A program made the translations under genes and the position numbers. Under the pieces are notes generated by a model. The model ran no database searches and was not told the origin of the DNA. It saw only the letters and a list, made by a program, of their open reading frames with translations. Below, piece after piece: positions 25,191 through 37,530 of a DNA stretch of 64,000 bases. Within the stretch, counting starts at the first letter, position 1; every line of letters starts with the position of its first letter. Origin of the DNA: Flaccisagitta enflata (lineage: Eukaryota; Chaetognatha; Sagittoidea; Aphragmophora); NCBI GenBank assembly GCA_965153355.1, contig OZ231127.1:9176001-9240000 (forward strand), read 5' to 3'.

Positions 25191-27106
25191 TTAATCATCA
25201 AGAATTAATGGCGAAGGTCGGAAAGTTAAAGCGACATCGGTTATGGTATTCCGGCTGAAACTGAAAAAAAAAAAAAAAAAAAAAAAAAAATTAAAAAAAA
25301 AAATTAAAAAAAAATTAAAAAAAACACCAAAATTTTTTTTTTGAAAAAAAAAAAAAAAAATTTTTTTACCTTAAATTAACATTGTTTTCATCTGTTAATC
25401 TAATGGAAATCTGGGACAAAATAGTGTGCACTTGACGGATTTTGAAAAATTCGCTTTGTGTTTTCCCATGGCCATGTGAAGAAATTATATTGGTCCCAAT
25501 ATGTTTTCCAAGTTTGAGTGGTAAGGAAAAAAAAGTGATGTCGTCTGGATCCATAGTGAACAAGTATGTCCTTTCGTGTTGTCTTTAAAAAGAAATTTAA
25601 AAAAAATGAATATGCAAATTGATATTTAAAAAAAAAAATAGATTAATATAGATCAAAAAAAGGTTACCTGCCAGTTTCAGCTAGAATTGAGCTTCTGACA
25701 CAGAGGAGTTGTGGTAAAAATCGAATTGAAGAAAAAGTTTTTTGTTTTTCTGAAGTTATGATGTTTGAGAAGAGTGATGTAACTTTATCATCAATTAAAG
25801 TAATAGGACCCACTTTAATCTTGGTTAATTTCAAGTGGTCGTAGGAATCAGCGGGTAGCGCGCTACCCAACTTGTATGAAACATAAGGTGGGAAAGTTAC
25901 TTTAAGACTGGTTTTTTCAACTAAACTTTGTTTGTTGATATGAAATTTGACCTTTAGTTGGCTTCTGTCGAGGCTAAGTTGTAGAAATTGTCTAGAAAAT
26001 ATGGTGGAATTGGGGCGCTTTAATTTTTCAATTGCATTGTATATGAGCTCTGATAGTTTGCGAGCCATATTTAATAATGATATATTATTGTACAACCACT
26101 GCTCAATATAATTCTTATTTTCTGCAGTTAGCTGATTGTTGGATTGCATTTTGCCCGTCATTTTCAACCAATTTGTCAGTACAGCTTTTATTTTGTCGGA
26201 TCTGGTTTGTAGTTCAAGTGGCAGTATTACAGGCTTGTTTGCTAGTTGACTTTGTTTTTCTAGTAAATTAAGTTTGTCTAAGCGAATGTCATAAAATCCG
26301 GTTAAATCAATTAGTTTTAACGATGAAGCTGACTCCATCAAACTTTCATTGTAATTTTTCCTTTTATCAGGGCTGTTCAAGACGCGTGACGCGTGCAGCA
26401 CCCTTTCCTCTTTTAACCTGGTCAGAACCCCTCCTTTATATCGATAGCTCGTGTTCAGTATGTTTTTGACATTTGTTTTGGGGTGTATGAGCTCATTGAG
26501 ATGTTTGGTTAACTCGAATCGCGAAAAAATTGAGAATTCGCAATATCGTGAAAGGATGCTTAGATCGTGAACTCTTATATTTTGATCGACTGATTGGTCG
26601 GCAGATAAATCATTAAAAATTGAATCTATAAAGATCGAATCGTCATCTGCGACAACTTCCATATATCTTTTAATGATATAGATATTAGTTGAGTTGTCCA
26701 GTAGTGAATTGATGTATTCTAACGCTTTGATTGGTAAATGTGTGTGAAAGTCATTCACTGTGATTTGGAGTTGGTCTTCATTTTCATTTTCTAGAACTGA
26801 GTCAACTAGTATTAAATTGTCGCGGACTAATGCAGGATCAATGTATAACCGAGTTTTAATTACTTCTTCAGCGCTTTGAAAAAATGTGAGCGGTAGTGAC
26901 GAGATATGAAGATTTTCAAGTCTCATTTCTGCTTCATTCGACTTTAAATATATCAAATTTCCTAAATCTAAGGGTGGTTCGACTAATGCTTCAAAATTAT
27001 GGGCTGATGATTGATGGGAATCATCCAAATTCTGTTCAGTGACTGAATTATTCAAATGTAATGTAAAACGATCTGATGTTGACGTGTTGAAATTTAACCG
27101 GTCCAT
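25191..27106 (-). CDS. Penton-like minor capsid protein of Polinton type, three exons
   Basis: Exons 27106-25668, 25582-25370 and 25260-25191 join with GT-AG borders and consistent phase to give about 573 residues. The C-terminal part resembles the Polinton/adintovirus minor capsid (penton, single jelly roll). There is a strand-plus-turn near LKVTFPPYVSYKLGSALP where the family has V.FSP.L...LGF. RFLPQLLCVRSSIL follows in place of the conserved EPQ(I/V)VGD-like segment, then HTILSQISIRLTDENN where the family has an S..F..I.I.I.D segment, and finally a short ALTFRP strand. The N-terminal NFEALVEPPLDLGNLIYLK is a plausible first strand. It is longer than most family members I know (about 350-450), with a helical middle. 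The minor-capsid call rests on recalled pattern and on its place beside the major capsid gene. Confidence 0.65.
25264..25369 (-). other. Intron 2 of the penton-like gene, homopolymer-rich
   Basis: On the minus strand it starts GTAAAAAAA and ends in a long T run and CAG. Almost the whole intron is A/T homopolymer, like the introns of the neighbouring capsid gene. Confidence 0.75.
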
Positions 27107-27121
27107 TGTTGTTTTGTTTTT

Positions 27122-27385
27122 TTGTTTTTTTTTTGTTTTTTTTTCAAAAAATATGATAAACTGGAAAAAAAAAAAAAAAAAAAAAAAAAAAGGTTTATGA
27201 TGTTTTTTGTATGGCTGAGAAAGAAAATTATCCACTTCACACATCCCAGTCAGTCAGTTTGTCTCCCCGTCATTTTTTTGTGTCAAAGAAAGAAACAAAA
27301 AGAAACAAAAAGAACAAAAAAAAAGTATCTTGGTCCAGTTAGGACCAAGGATTCTAAGGACTCGTTGGAGTCAAAATAGTGAGGA
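27122..27385. other. Spacer between integrase and penton genes
   Basis: Poly-T/poly-A tracts (27160-27192) and AT-rich sequence upstream of the penton ATG. No gene or clear promoter element is seen. Continues with non-coding sequence to about 27600. Confidence 0.5.
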
Positions 27386-27591
27386 GTGGGCAGTTTTAGT
27401 CTTATTTTTTTGGTGGTCTTTCTAGTTTTCCCCTTCCTTTCAGCTATACAAAAAATCGGATGGATACATGGTCAATACAAAAAAATAATCACATTGATCA
27501 CTGGTCAGACAGTAGACAGGCAAGAAGCAGAAGAGTGGAGAGAATCACAAGATGATTGGACAGACAGACAGACAGACAGAAGTTGTGGTGT

Positions 27592-29634
<2,043 letters not shown>

Positions 29635-29681
29635 TATCTAATTTTGTTGAGGAGAGGAAAAAACAAAAAAAAAAAAAAAGA

Positions 29682-30098
29682 CTAACACAACTGGCGCACA
29701 GATTTGCAAGGAATAGTGTTTTTGGGAACGTGTATTTTCTTTTTAAAATCTTTTAGAAAGCGTTTTTCTGCTGAAGAAAAAGGCTTTAATTTTTGGTTTC
29801 TTGCTTTTAAATATTCAAAAATTTGATTTCGAGAAAGAGACAAAGCAGATAGAATTTTCCCAATATCTGTAAATCCTCCTTGGAAAAAAACAGTATTTTT
29901 TTTAATGAAAAAATCCCCATCGGGGCTCATGATTTTGTCTTTTTTCATTTTCCCAAGTGAAAAATAAGAAACTATTCTACGAGCTTGGCTTTTAAGATTG
30001 TTTACAAACAGAAGACTCAGTTTTGGTCTTATGGCGGATAAAATATCTTTCATGGCGTCACTCATGACTTTTTTTAAGAAAACGACATTGTTTTGTTT

Positions 30099-30165
<67 letters not shown>

Positions 30166-30704
30166 CTTTTGTTCTTTTGTTTCCATTTATCATCCTCTTC
30201 GTCGTCATTGCTATCATTTTCAGTGGTGGTAGCGCTATCGTCGTCGTTGTTTTCCTCGCTGTTCATTTGTTTTGTTTTTGTTTGGCCACCATTTTGATGT
30301 TGTTCAAAAATGTCAGAGTGACCTCCGCCTTTTAATAAATTGGGATATCTCTTCCTAAATTTTGTCTGAAGTTTCTGTTCCAGTTTCAGATTATTTTCTT
30401 TTTGAAACCGCAAAAAACAATCCTCAAGCAAGGAGGATTTGACATCTGTACCAAATTTGTTACTGTTCAAAATGTTAAAGATCTCCTTTCTGAGTCTTTT
30501 TGCTTCATCAAAATTATCGTCAACATCGCCACTTCCTTTTGCGTCGTGTTTTGTACTCATTTTCTCTTTTTCTTCTTCTTTTTCTATCCCTTTCGTTTCT
30601 GTCTCCTGTACTGTTTCGTGAGATTGTTCTTCAGAGTTTACAGTGTTTTCTACCGTTTGTTCATTCGTTTGTGACTTTTCTTCGTTCGTATCCGTATTAT
30701 TCAA
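29682..30704 (-). CDS. Polyglutamine-containing protein of unknown function
   Basis: An open frame of about 340 codons ends in a stop 48 bases before the integrase ATG. No ATG begins it: the first in-frame ATG gives MSTKHDAKGSGD near 30557, and the upstream sequence CCTGTTAG could be a splice acceptor. The N-terminal third is Glu/Thr-rich. A helical segment follows (FDEAKRLRKEIFNIL), then an acidic Asp/Asn/Ser segment, about 23 glutamines from a (TTG)n tract, and a Lys-rich C-terminal half. That half contains GDFFIKKNTVFFQGGFTDIG and NQIFEYLKARNQKLKP. The tail might bind nucleic acid. No family recognised. Confidence 0.6.
30098..30166. repeat. (TTG)n tract encoding polyglutamine
   Basis: About 23 triplets, in frame with the minus-strand gene, so length changes keep the frame. 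Confidence 0.95.
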
Positions 30705-31023
30705 TGAATGAAGAGCTAACAGGTTTTTTGTTTTTGAGAACGGTTCAGTTGGTCATGAAGAGAATTTTCTAGTAAAAACCATTATTTTTTATGCATTCCC
30801 TATCCATCCGTCTGTCCGTCCGTCCAATTCTCTTATTGCTGATTCGTTCTCAATCACCTAATTGACAAATTGATAATAGGTCCTTTTCATTCACGAGAAA
30901 AGAGCGGTGTAAGTTATTTTGGCCAGATATTAAGTTTTTTGTGATGTTTGCGGTTATTTTAGTTAATTTATCTGTGATTTTACTGTGATTTTCATCATCT
31001 TCTTTCATTGTCACATTATAAAG
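30705..31023. other. Spacer, no gene seen
   Basis: AT-rich sequence between the large gene and the polyglutamine gene, with a CCGTCTGTCCGTCCGTCC word near 30810. Confidence 0.5.
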
Positions 31024-31916
31024 CTAGTTGGTTTGGGTTGAAGAGTCCGATATAACACAGTTATTTTCAAATGTATTACGATTTGGCCGCCAAGTGCCAT
31101 ATGATAAAAAGATCATTAAATTGTCCAATTCTCGAGTATCTACTCGGGCATATCGTACACCGTCATCTGGATGAATTGTATCATCCAGGGTAAGATAGGT
31201 TTCTAATGGTAGACCCTGGGCCAGTTGGGCGAAGATAGATAAATTTAAAGGATGGCATCTTATGGGCAAACGTAGGGGTGAAAGCCAGCTGAAACGAGAT
31301 CCGTGTGTCAGAGCACTGACCGTGTTTGCTACAGCAGTACTCAAGTAGTCTTGGGATGTTAATAAATTATTGGATAAAAATGAATAACGGATATGGTTTT
31401 CAGGAACATGAATCCCAAGGGGCGGATTAACACGTTTTACTTTTGTGTGAGAACGCTTTAGGAACGTGTTTTGATCGGTCAATTCTTTTTTTGCTTTCAA
31501 AAACCATTCTTTTAATTCTTGGTCTGAAAATTCACAAAAAAAAAGTCTAGAATTATGCAGAAGTCTATTTTTAAGCTCTCGTTCTGCGAGTCTTGCTTGA
31601 GTTCCAAGCTTCCATCTCTTAATTATTCCCCCCATTTGATTGCTCATTTCAGGGTAAAAAACATGTTTTAAAAACTGGAATCGGGATTGTTCAAAGAGCG
31701 ACTTTAAGGTGTTTCTAAGGAAATCGCGATCAAGATGCGTGTGCAAAGCGAGTCTTGCAAGGTTCCGCAACGGAGGAAATGGAGTATCATCCAGAACGCG
31801 ACCGCCATCCAACAGCTGAACTCTGAGGTTTGTCAGAGAGACAGACAGATAGAGAGAGACAGACGGAGACAGACGGAGACAGAGAGACAGACGGAGACAG
31901 ACGGAGACAGAGAGAC

Positions 31917-32000
<84 letters not shown>

Positions 32001-32923
32001 CCAGATTAGTTGTGCATTACCAAACGAGCAAATGAACAAATTGACTTAAAATTGACTTAAAATTGACTTAAAATTGACTTAAAATTGACTTAAAATTGAC
32101 TTAAATTGACTTAAAATTGACTAAAATTGACTTAAATTGACTTAAATTGACTTAAATTGACTAAAATTGACTTAAAATTGACTTAAAATTGACTTAAAAT
32201 TGACTAAAATTGACTTATATTGTCTTAAATTGACTTAAATTGACTTAAAATTGACTTAAAATTGACTTAAATTGACTTAAAAATGACTTAAAATTACTTG
32301 AAAATCAGTCCAGCCGGTCCTCTCACATTGAGATAAAATCGGCTATCGGCTTGTTGAGTTTCGCCCGTGATTGACAACTCATGATTTCGTGAGGTTGGGT
32401 GTTCCATGTTTTCAAAAATCTTTCTATAATAATTTCTTTTTTCTCGACCGAAGTTGCTTTTCAAGCCTATGTTAGGATTGAAGGACAATATGGAAACGGA
32501 TATGAACAAGTCAAGACAAGATATGGCATGATAAAGACTTTTTTTTCATTTTTTAACCTAACCTATGTCCATCGATTTATGTAACGGGTCGTAGCATATA
32601 ATTTGTGTTTCTAAAATTTGAGGGCCACAACTGGAACTTGAGATATCACTATAAGAAGAGAAAGAGAAAAAACATTGATTGGTTGACTTGTCCATTACCG
32701 TGTGTTAGACCTTGTTTTTACATCAAAATTCCAGCTGCTCTCATATGGTTCTACCTACCGGAGCATAGACTGAATTTTTCTGTGATCCGACGAAATTCCA
32801 CTGCGTTTTAACCATGCTGCTTTTTGAGTGGCGTCTTCTATGGTTTCACTTAGACATTCATTGGCGAATGAAGTGTGAGACTGAGCGTTAATGGGATTTG
32901 AAACATCGCCGTTGCTGATATAC

Positions 32924-32973
<50 letters not shown>

Positions 32974-33163
32974 ATATGTGTATGAGTATAGAATGATGAA
33001 CACTGTAGAGATAAGTGGTCTAGTGTCGTGGTACACTGTAGATTGTTGCTCGTTATTTGAAAGCTCTATAACACGCGCTTTTGTAGTTGTTTTTAGGAAG
33101 GAATACAAAAGTCTACATGCCAGAGAGAGATCACGCAAAGCATAGGATGTAATGAATGTCCGT

Positions 33164-33229
<66 letters not shown>

Positions 33230-33386
33230 CCCTCCCGTTGTAGAATGTTGCTCGCTTGAAGATGCCATTCACACGTGCCTTTGTGAGTAGGTTGGGAGGA
33301 CCTTGAACAAGGCCTCCATACACAAAATGCACCTATGAGAGGCAGATCACGGGAGCGTAGAAATTGGAGGAAGGAGGTTATCATCG

Positions 33387-33459
<73 letters not shown>

Positions 33460-33657
33460 ACATTTTACAGACGTTGCAGAAGTCTTCGTTCTCAAATCCG
33501 GATGTGACGCAATTGAAAGGATAACTTTGAAGAGGCACGCTCTGACAAAACTCCTTTCTTGAGACCAACCGCGCGCACTTGGACGGCACAAGCGCAAGTC
33601 CATACGACTGTGCTTGCAGTGGACAAGAGAGCCACGCCGAATCTGGCAGGTTAATGG

Positions 33658-33694
<37 letters not shown>

Positions 33695-34016
33695 CGAATA
33701 GTGTAGAAACAAGCCAGTGACAGTAGCAGAGTAGAGCGATTTCATTTGTCCATTGATGTGTCTATCTGTCCATCTGTCCATCTGTCCATCTCACTTTTAG
33801 GATAGAGAGTTGAGGTGACGCATGAATAATCGTCGTAAATGTATGAGATGTTCTTGTCTGGTAGATGGTCAAAGCTGGGTGGGTTTGTTGGAGTCAAGAG
33901 GTCCATATTGACCCTTGACTCTCTAAAGCAGAATTCATCGTTATAGTTACTCGACCAGAGATGAGACCAGCTTCCATCTCTTTCGTATTCCCCTGAAAGG
34001 TTTGGAAAGGAAGGGA

Positions 34017-34056
<40 letters not shown>

Positions 34057-36680
34057 TCCTGACTGGCGGACCAATCAACCAACGTAAAAGTATTTTAGAG
34101 ACAATAAGCTTCCTACCCTTGTATGCAGTTGTCCGACGTAAGTCATTTGTACGTCTCCTGTATTCTGATAGTGTTGCCGGAGTGGGCCGTAGTCCAAACT
34201 CGAGTTCGACCAACGAATTGACCTGATCGGACGCTCTGAAGGCTGGTTTTCTTTCAGTGTTCAACTGCTTTATTTCTTCATTCCCATGTCCCTCCTGAAC
34301 GCCGAAGTTTCTCATTTGTTGCAAACTATCTAAGGGCACGTGTAAAAGGTTTGAGCATTCGAATTGAATTCTTGCGTTCCATCTTTCCAGCATTTGTTTG
34401 TTGACTTCTCGCGAAAAACTAGGTGGTCCAATTAGATCCCCAATTGGAAATTCGTCCGCCACATATGAGTTAAGAGTATGCCAGAGAGGTAGCCTGTCCG
34501 TGTCCCCTATGGTTCCGTCTTCTGTGATTTTCCAAACGAAGCGCGCGTCGTAAATTTTCAGCTTGCTGTGGAATGTGCCACTTGTGTCAGGCCAGAGACC
34601 TTTTTTCACTGCTGTGAACGCATACCGCGCGATACTTAAACATTGAGAGGGATTGGGTAAAGGATTTTGAATGCGATGTTCGCATCTAGCAATTTGATCT
34701 AGCTCATTTCGGAACCGTTTCGATTCGTGAAGAAATTAGTTGCATGCAAGTTGTGTGGCTTTGCGTGAGCGGTCTAAGCCAATTGACATCTGTTCAGCGC
34801 CGCTAGGATACCAAACTCCGCTTTCAAGTGCAGTAAAGCGTTGTTGGCTGATGTTATCGACTGTTACTCTGACTGTTACTCTGAGTGTCTGTTCTTTACG
34901 ACTTACGTCTAAAGCGGCTTTATGCAAAAGCTGATTAGATTTCCCAACATAAAATGAAATCATCATTATCCAACGATGGTAATACCCAGCAGCGTCCTTT
35001 GTTTCTAGATTTTTTCTACTAGATACAAAATAGTTTATATCTGCATTTTGGGGGCATGATAAAGAATACGACATATTTCCAGCAGCATTTTGTTGTTCTG
35101 CTTGATGTTGTTTTTGAGAGCAGCACGAGTTGTTAAATCGTCTTTTAGTCACCTTATTTTAAAAAAGAAAAAAATCCCCCCCCCACGAGCAAAATTATGA
35201 CTTTGTTTCAGCTGATACTCAATCGTTCAGCCAAGTCAATCAATCAATCATTTGTTCAACCGGCCGGTCATTCAATCATTTGTTCAATCAGTCATTCAGT
35301 CATTCAGCCAAGTCAATCAATCAATCAATTGTTCAACCAACCGGTCATTCAATCATTTGTTCAATCAGTCATTCAGCCAAGTCAATCAATCAATCAATCA
35401 ATCATTCAACCAACCCGTCATTCAATCACTTGTTCAATCATTCATTCATCGATTCAATTAAGCAGTCAGTCACCTCGCTGCAACTTGCGTTGCATTGGAA
35501 GATGTTAATTCCTGCTAATGTTAATCGTTTAGATTTGTCGTTCATGTCATCTCCGAGCACTGGACACACTCTTTCCAGTGCCGGAGAAGCGCCGGAATAA
35601 TTAGATACTGGTCTCTTGTACATTCCATTGGGTGCGATGGGCGTAAACGCGTACTCGAGAGGAACGCATTTAATGATATCCTCCGAAATATGGCCTGACT
35701 GGCTGTGATTACTACTTTCATGGTATTGTTGTGAGAGACTTTCAACAACACCCGTGATACCGCCTGCAATATCGTGCGGCAAACATTGCTTTATCCGACC
35801 CTCGCGGGCGCCATCCGGTAAAGGAAACATGTCATCGCTAGGATGACATGTTTATGGCATAATCGAATCATTTTTAGTCGCGGACATGCGACTCTACACC
35901 TTGCCGTGTCGGTCGGTAGGTCTGTCCGTCCGTTACATTTCGAGTGATGGCGTGGTCCTGTCCATCCATAGTCTTGTTTTGACAACGTCATGCATTACTG
36001 TCCCGCCCAATCCTGTTCCCTGTCTTGTGTATCCTTGCCTTAATAACGCTCCCCTGTCCCACGCGATATGAAGGAAATATTTGATTATGCCACCTGTATC
36101 CATTGTTGTAACTACAGGCATATGCACTGGTTATTCCGTGTGAGTACTCTTAATATGAAGATGTAAAGAGGGAAAAAGAGGGGAAAAAGAGGGGAAAAAG
36201 AGGGGAAAAAAAGAGGGAAAAATTATGAAAATTGTCCCGCACCGCATTTATAAGGAGAGGGAGGAATGTTGCTGATGATAAAACAAAATTTCAAGTCAAC
36301 GTAATGACGCGTCACAAATAGGAAATGAGGAATAACTTACCCATTATTGAATCCTAAAGAGTATTCTTCCCCCTGAAACGTTGCCACACAAATTATTCTT
36401 CCAAGAAGCAATGTTTTTAATGTTTTTAATCTGTCAAAATTACGATGATGAAAGGAAATCAGATAACGACTGTCTAGCTGTGTCTGTTTTGTCAATTTGT
36501 TTAGACGGCAATAGATCATCATTGTCAATTTGTTTAGACGGCAATAGATCATCATGAGTTAAAAAACTGATGGGTAAGTAAAGAGGTGAGTGTCCGTCCA
36601 GCAAGCATAGGTCATTGGTCCGAAAGCAGAGAGACATGTCGCCGATACATGAGTCGGGGAAACTGAAGGTGACGTAACTC
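31024..36680 (-). CDS. Large spliced gene of unknown function, 5' end lost in assembly gap, with lesions
   Basis: Minus-strand exons supported by GT-AG borders and matching phase: ...36680-36341, 35837-35474, 35152-34117, 33992-33795, 33642-33469, then 32914-32759, 32456-32298 and 31822-31024. One or two further exons between 33469 and 32914 are unresolved. Donors are strong at 36341 (GTAAGT), 33795 (GTGAGA) and 32759 (GTAGGT). The product exceeds 1000 residues. It has no transmembrane segment and no motif I recognise; PolB and ATPase signatures are absent. The 3' exon is helical and basic (RWKLGTQARLAERELKNR). Lesions: an in-frame TAA at 34736-34738 interrupts an otherwise continuous exon, and the first exon switches frame near 36470-36540, around a tandem 33-bp duplication encoding DDLLPSKQIDN-like units. 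It lies upstream of the integrase in the same orientation, so it probably belongs to the virus-like element. Confidence 0.6.
31835..31998. repeat. GACAGACGGA then (GA)n microsatellite in an intron
   Basis: GACAGACGGA units pass into a pure GA run, inside the intron 32297-31823. Confidence 0.95.
32040..32300. repeat. TTGACTTAAAA 10-11 bp minisatellite in an intron
   Basis: About 24 copies of TTGACTTAAAA with one-base length variants. It ends exactly at the splice donor of the 32456-32298 exon (GTAATTTTAAG). Confidence 0.9.
32928..32970. repeat. (GA)n microsatellite at an exon border
   Basis: GA run forming the CT polypyrimidine tract just upstream of the minus-strand acceptor at 32915. Confidence 0.9.
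32990..33345 (-). other. Two related exon-like modules separated by a (CT)n tract
   Basis: The minus-strand stretches at about 33320-33235 and 33120-33010 align with each other. They share TTTTGTGTAT / TTTTGTATTC, then ACAAAGGCACGTGTGAATGG / ACAAAAGCGCGTGTTATAGA, then CGAGCAACATTCTACA / CGAGCAACAATCTACA. A (CT)n run at 33167-33230 separates them. They look like duplicated exons of the large gene, but I could not fix their frame. Confidence 0.5.
33388..33458. repeat. (CT)n microsatellite in an intron
   Basis: Pure CT run between exon-like segments of the large gene. Confidence 0.95.
33659..33693. repeat. (GATT)n microsatellite
   Basis: Eight GATT units upstream of the minus-strand acceptor at 33643. 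Confidence 0.9.
34018..34053. repeat. (GA)n microsatellite in an intron
   Basis: Short GA run inside the intron 34116-33993, next to the acceptor. Confidence 0.9.
35195..35465. repeat. CAATCAATCATT / TCAGCCAAGTCAATCAAT compound minisatellite in an intron
   Basis: Three long units of about 62 bp made of ATCATTTGTTCAATCAGTC and TCAGCCAAGTCAATCAATC, within the intron 35473-35153 of the large gene. Confidence 0.85.
35871..36045 (+). mobile_element. Hairpin-capped dispersed element inside an intron
   Basis: TTTTTAGTCGCGGACATGCG begins it and TTGTGTATCCTTGCCTTA ends it. It lies wholly in the intron 36340-35838 of the virus-like large gene, in antisense orientation to that gene. Confidence 0.75.
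36160..36225. repeat. GGGAAAAAGA tandem repeat
   Basis: Five units of about 13 bp in the same intron. Confidence 0.8.
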
Positions 36681-36690
36681 NNNNNNNNNN
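36681..36690. other. Assembly gap (10 N)
   Basis: Ten unknown bases separate coding sequence on the left from an unrelated minisatellite on the right. The true gap length and continuity are unknown. Confidence 0.99.
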
Positions 36691-37530
36691 GCACTCGTTC
36701 AAGAGGATGAGCCTCGTTCAGAGGGATGAACATCGTTCAAGAGGATGAGCCACTCGTTCAGAAGAGATGAACACCGTTCAGAGATATGACACTCATTCAG
36801 AAGGATGAGCGCACCGTTCAGAGAGATGAGCCGCACCGTTCAGAGATAGACACTCGTTCAGGAATGGGCTTCTTTCGTTCCAGAGAGATAGACACTCGTT
36901 CAGAAGAGATGAGACACTCGTTCAGAGGATAAGCACTAGTTCAGAGGATAGACACTCATTCAGAGGATAGACACTCGTTCAGAGGATAGACACTCGTTCA
37001 GAAGGATAGACACTCGTTCAGAGGATAGACACTCGTTCGAAGAGGACAGACACCTCGTTCAGAAGAGATGACACTCGTTCAGAGATAGACACTCGTTCAG
37101 ATTCAGAGGATAGACACTCGTTCAGAGGATAGACACTCGTTCAGAGATAGACACTCGTTCAGAGGATAGACACTCGTTGAAGGATAGACACTCGTTCAGA
37201 GGATAGACACTACGTCAGAGCAGGATAGACACTGTCGTTCAGAGGATAGACACTCGTTCAGAGGATAGACATTTGTTCAGAGGATAGACATTTGTTCAGA
37301 GGATAGACATTCGTTCAGAGTATAGACATTCGTTCAGAGTATAGACATCATTCGTTCAGAGTATAGACATTCGTTGAGGACATTCAGGAGGACAGACCCA
37401 AGTCAGGAGGACAGACCCAAGTCAGAAGAGGACAGACCCAAGTCAGAAGGATAGACACTTGTCAGGAGGATAAATCAGGACTGACACTCATTTGAAGATA
37501 GCCACTGAACCAGAAGATAGAAGCTCAGCA
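36691..37530. repeat. Minisatellite of GAGGATAGACACTCGTTCA units
   Basis: About 35 units of about 19-20 bp. The left part has many single-base indels, which looks like low-accuracy consensus. Units at the right end change to GAGGACAGACCCAAGTCA. Confidence 0.9.

Noticed and set aside
36691-37530. CRISPR-like regular repeat array
   Set aside because: Units are tandem with no unique spacers, and the window is eukaryotic.
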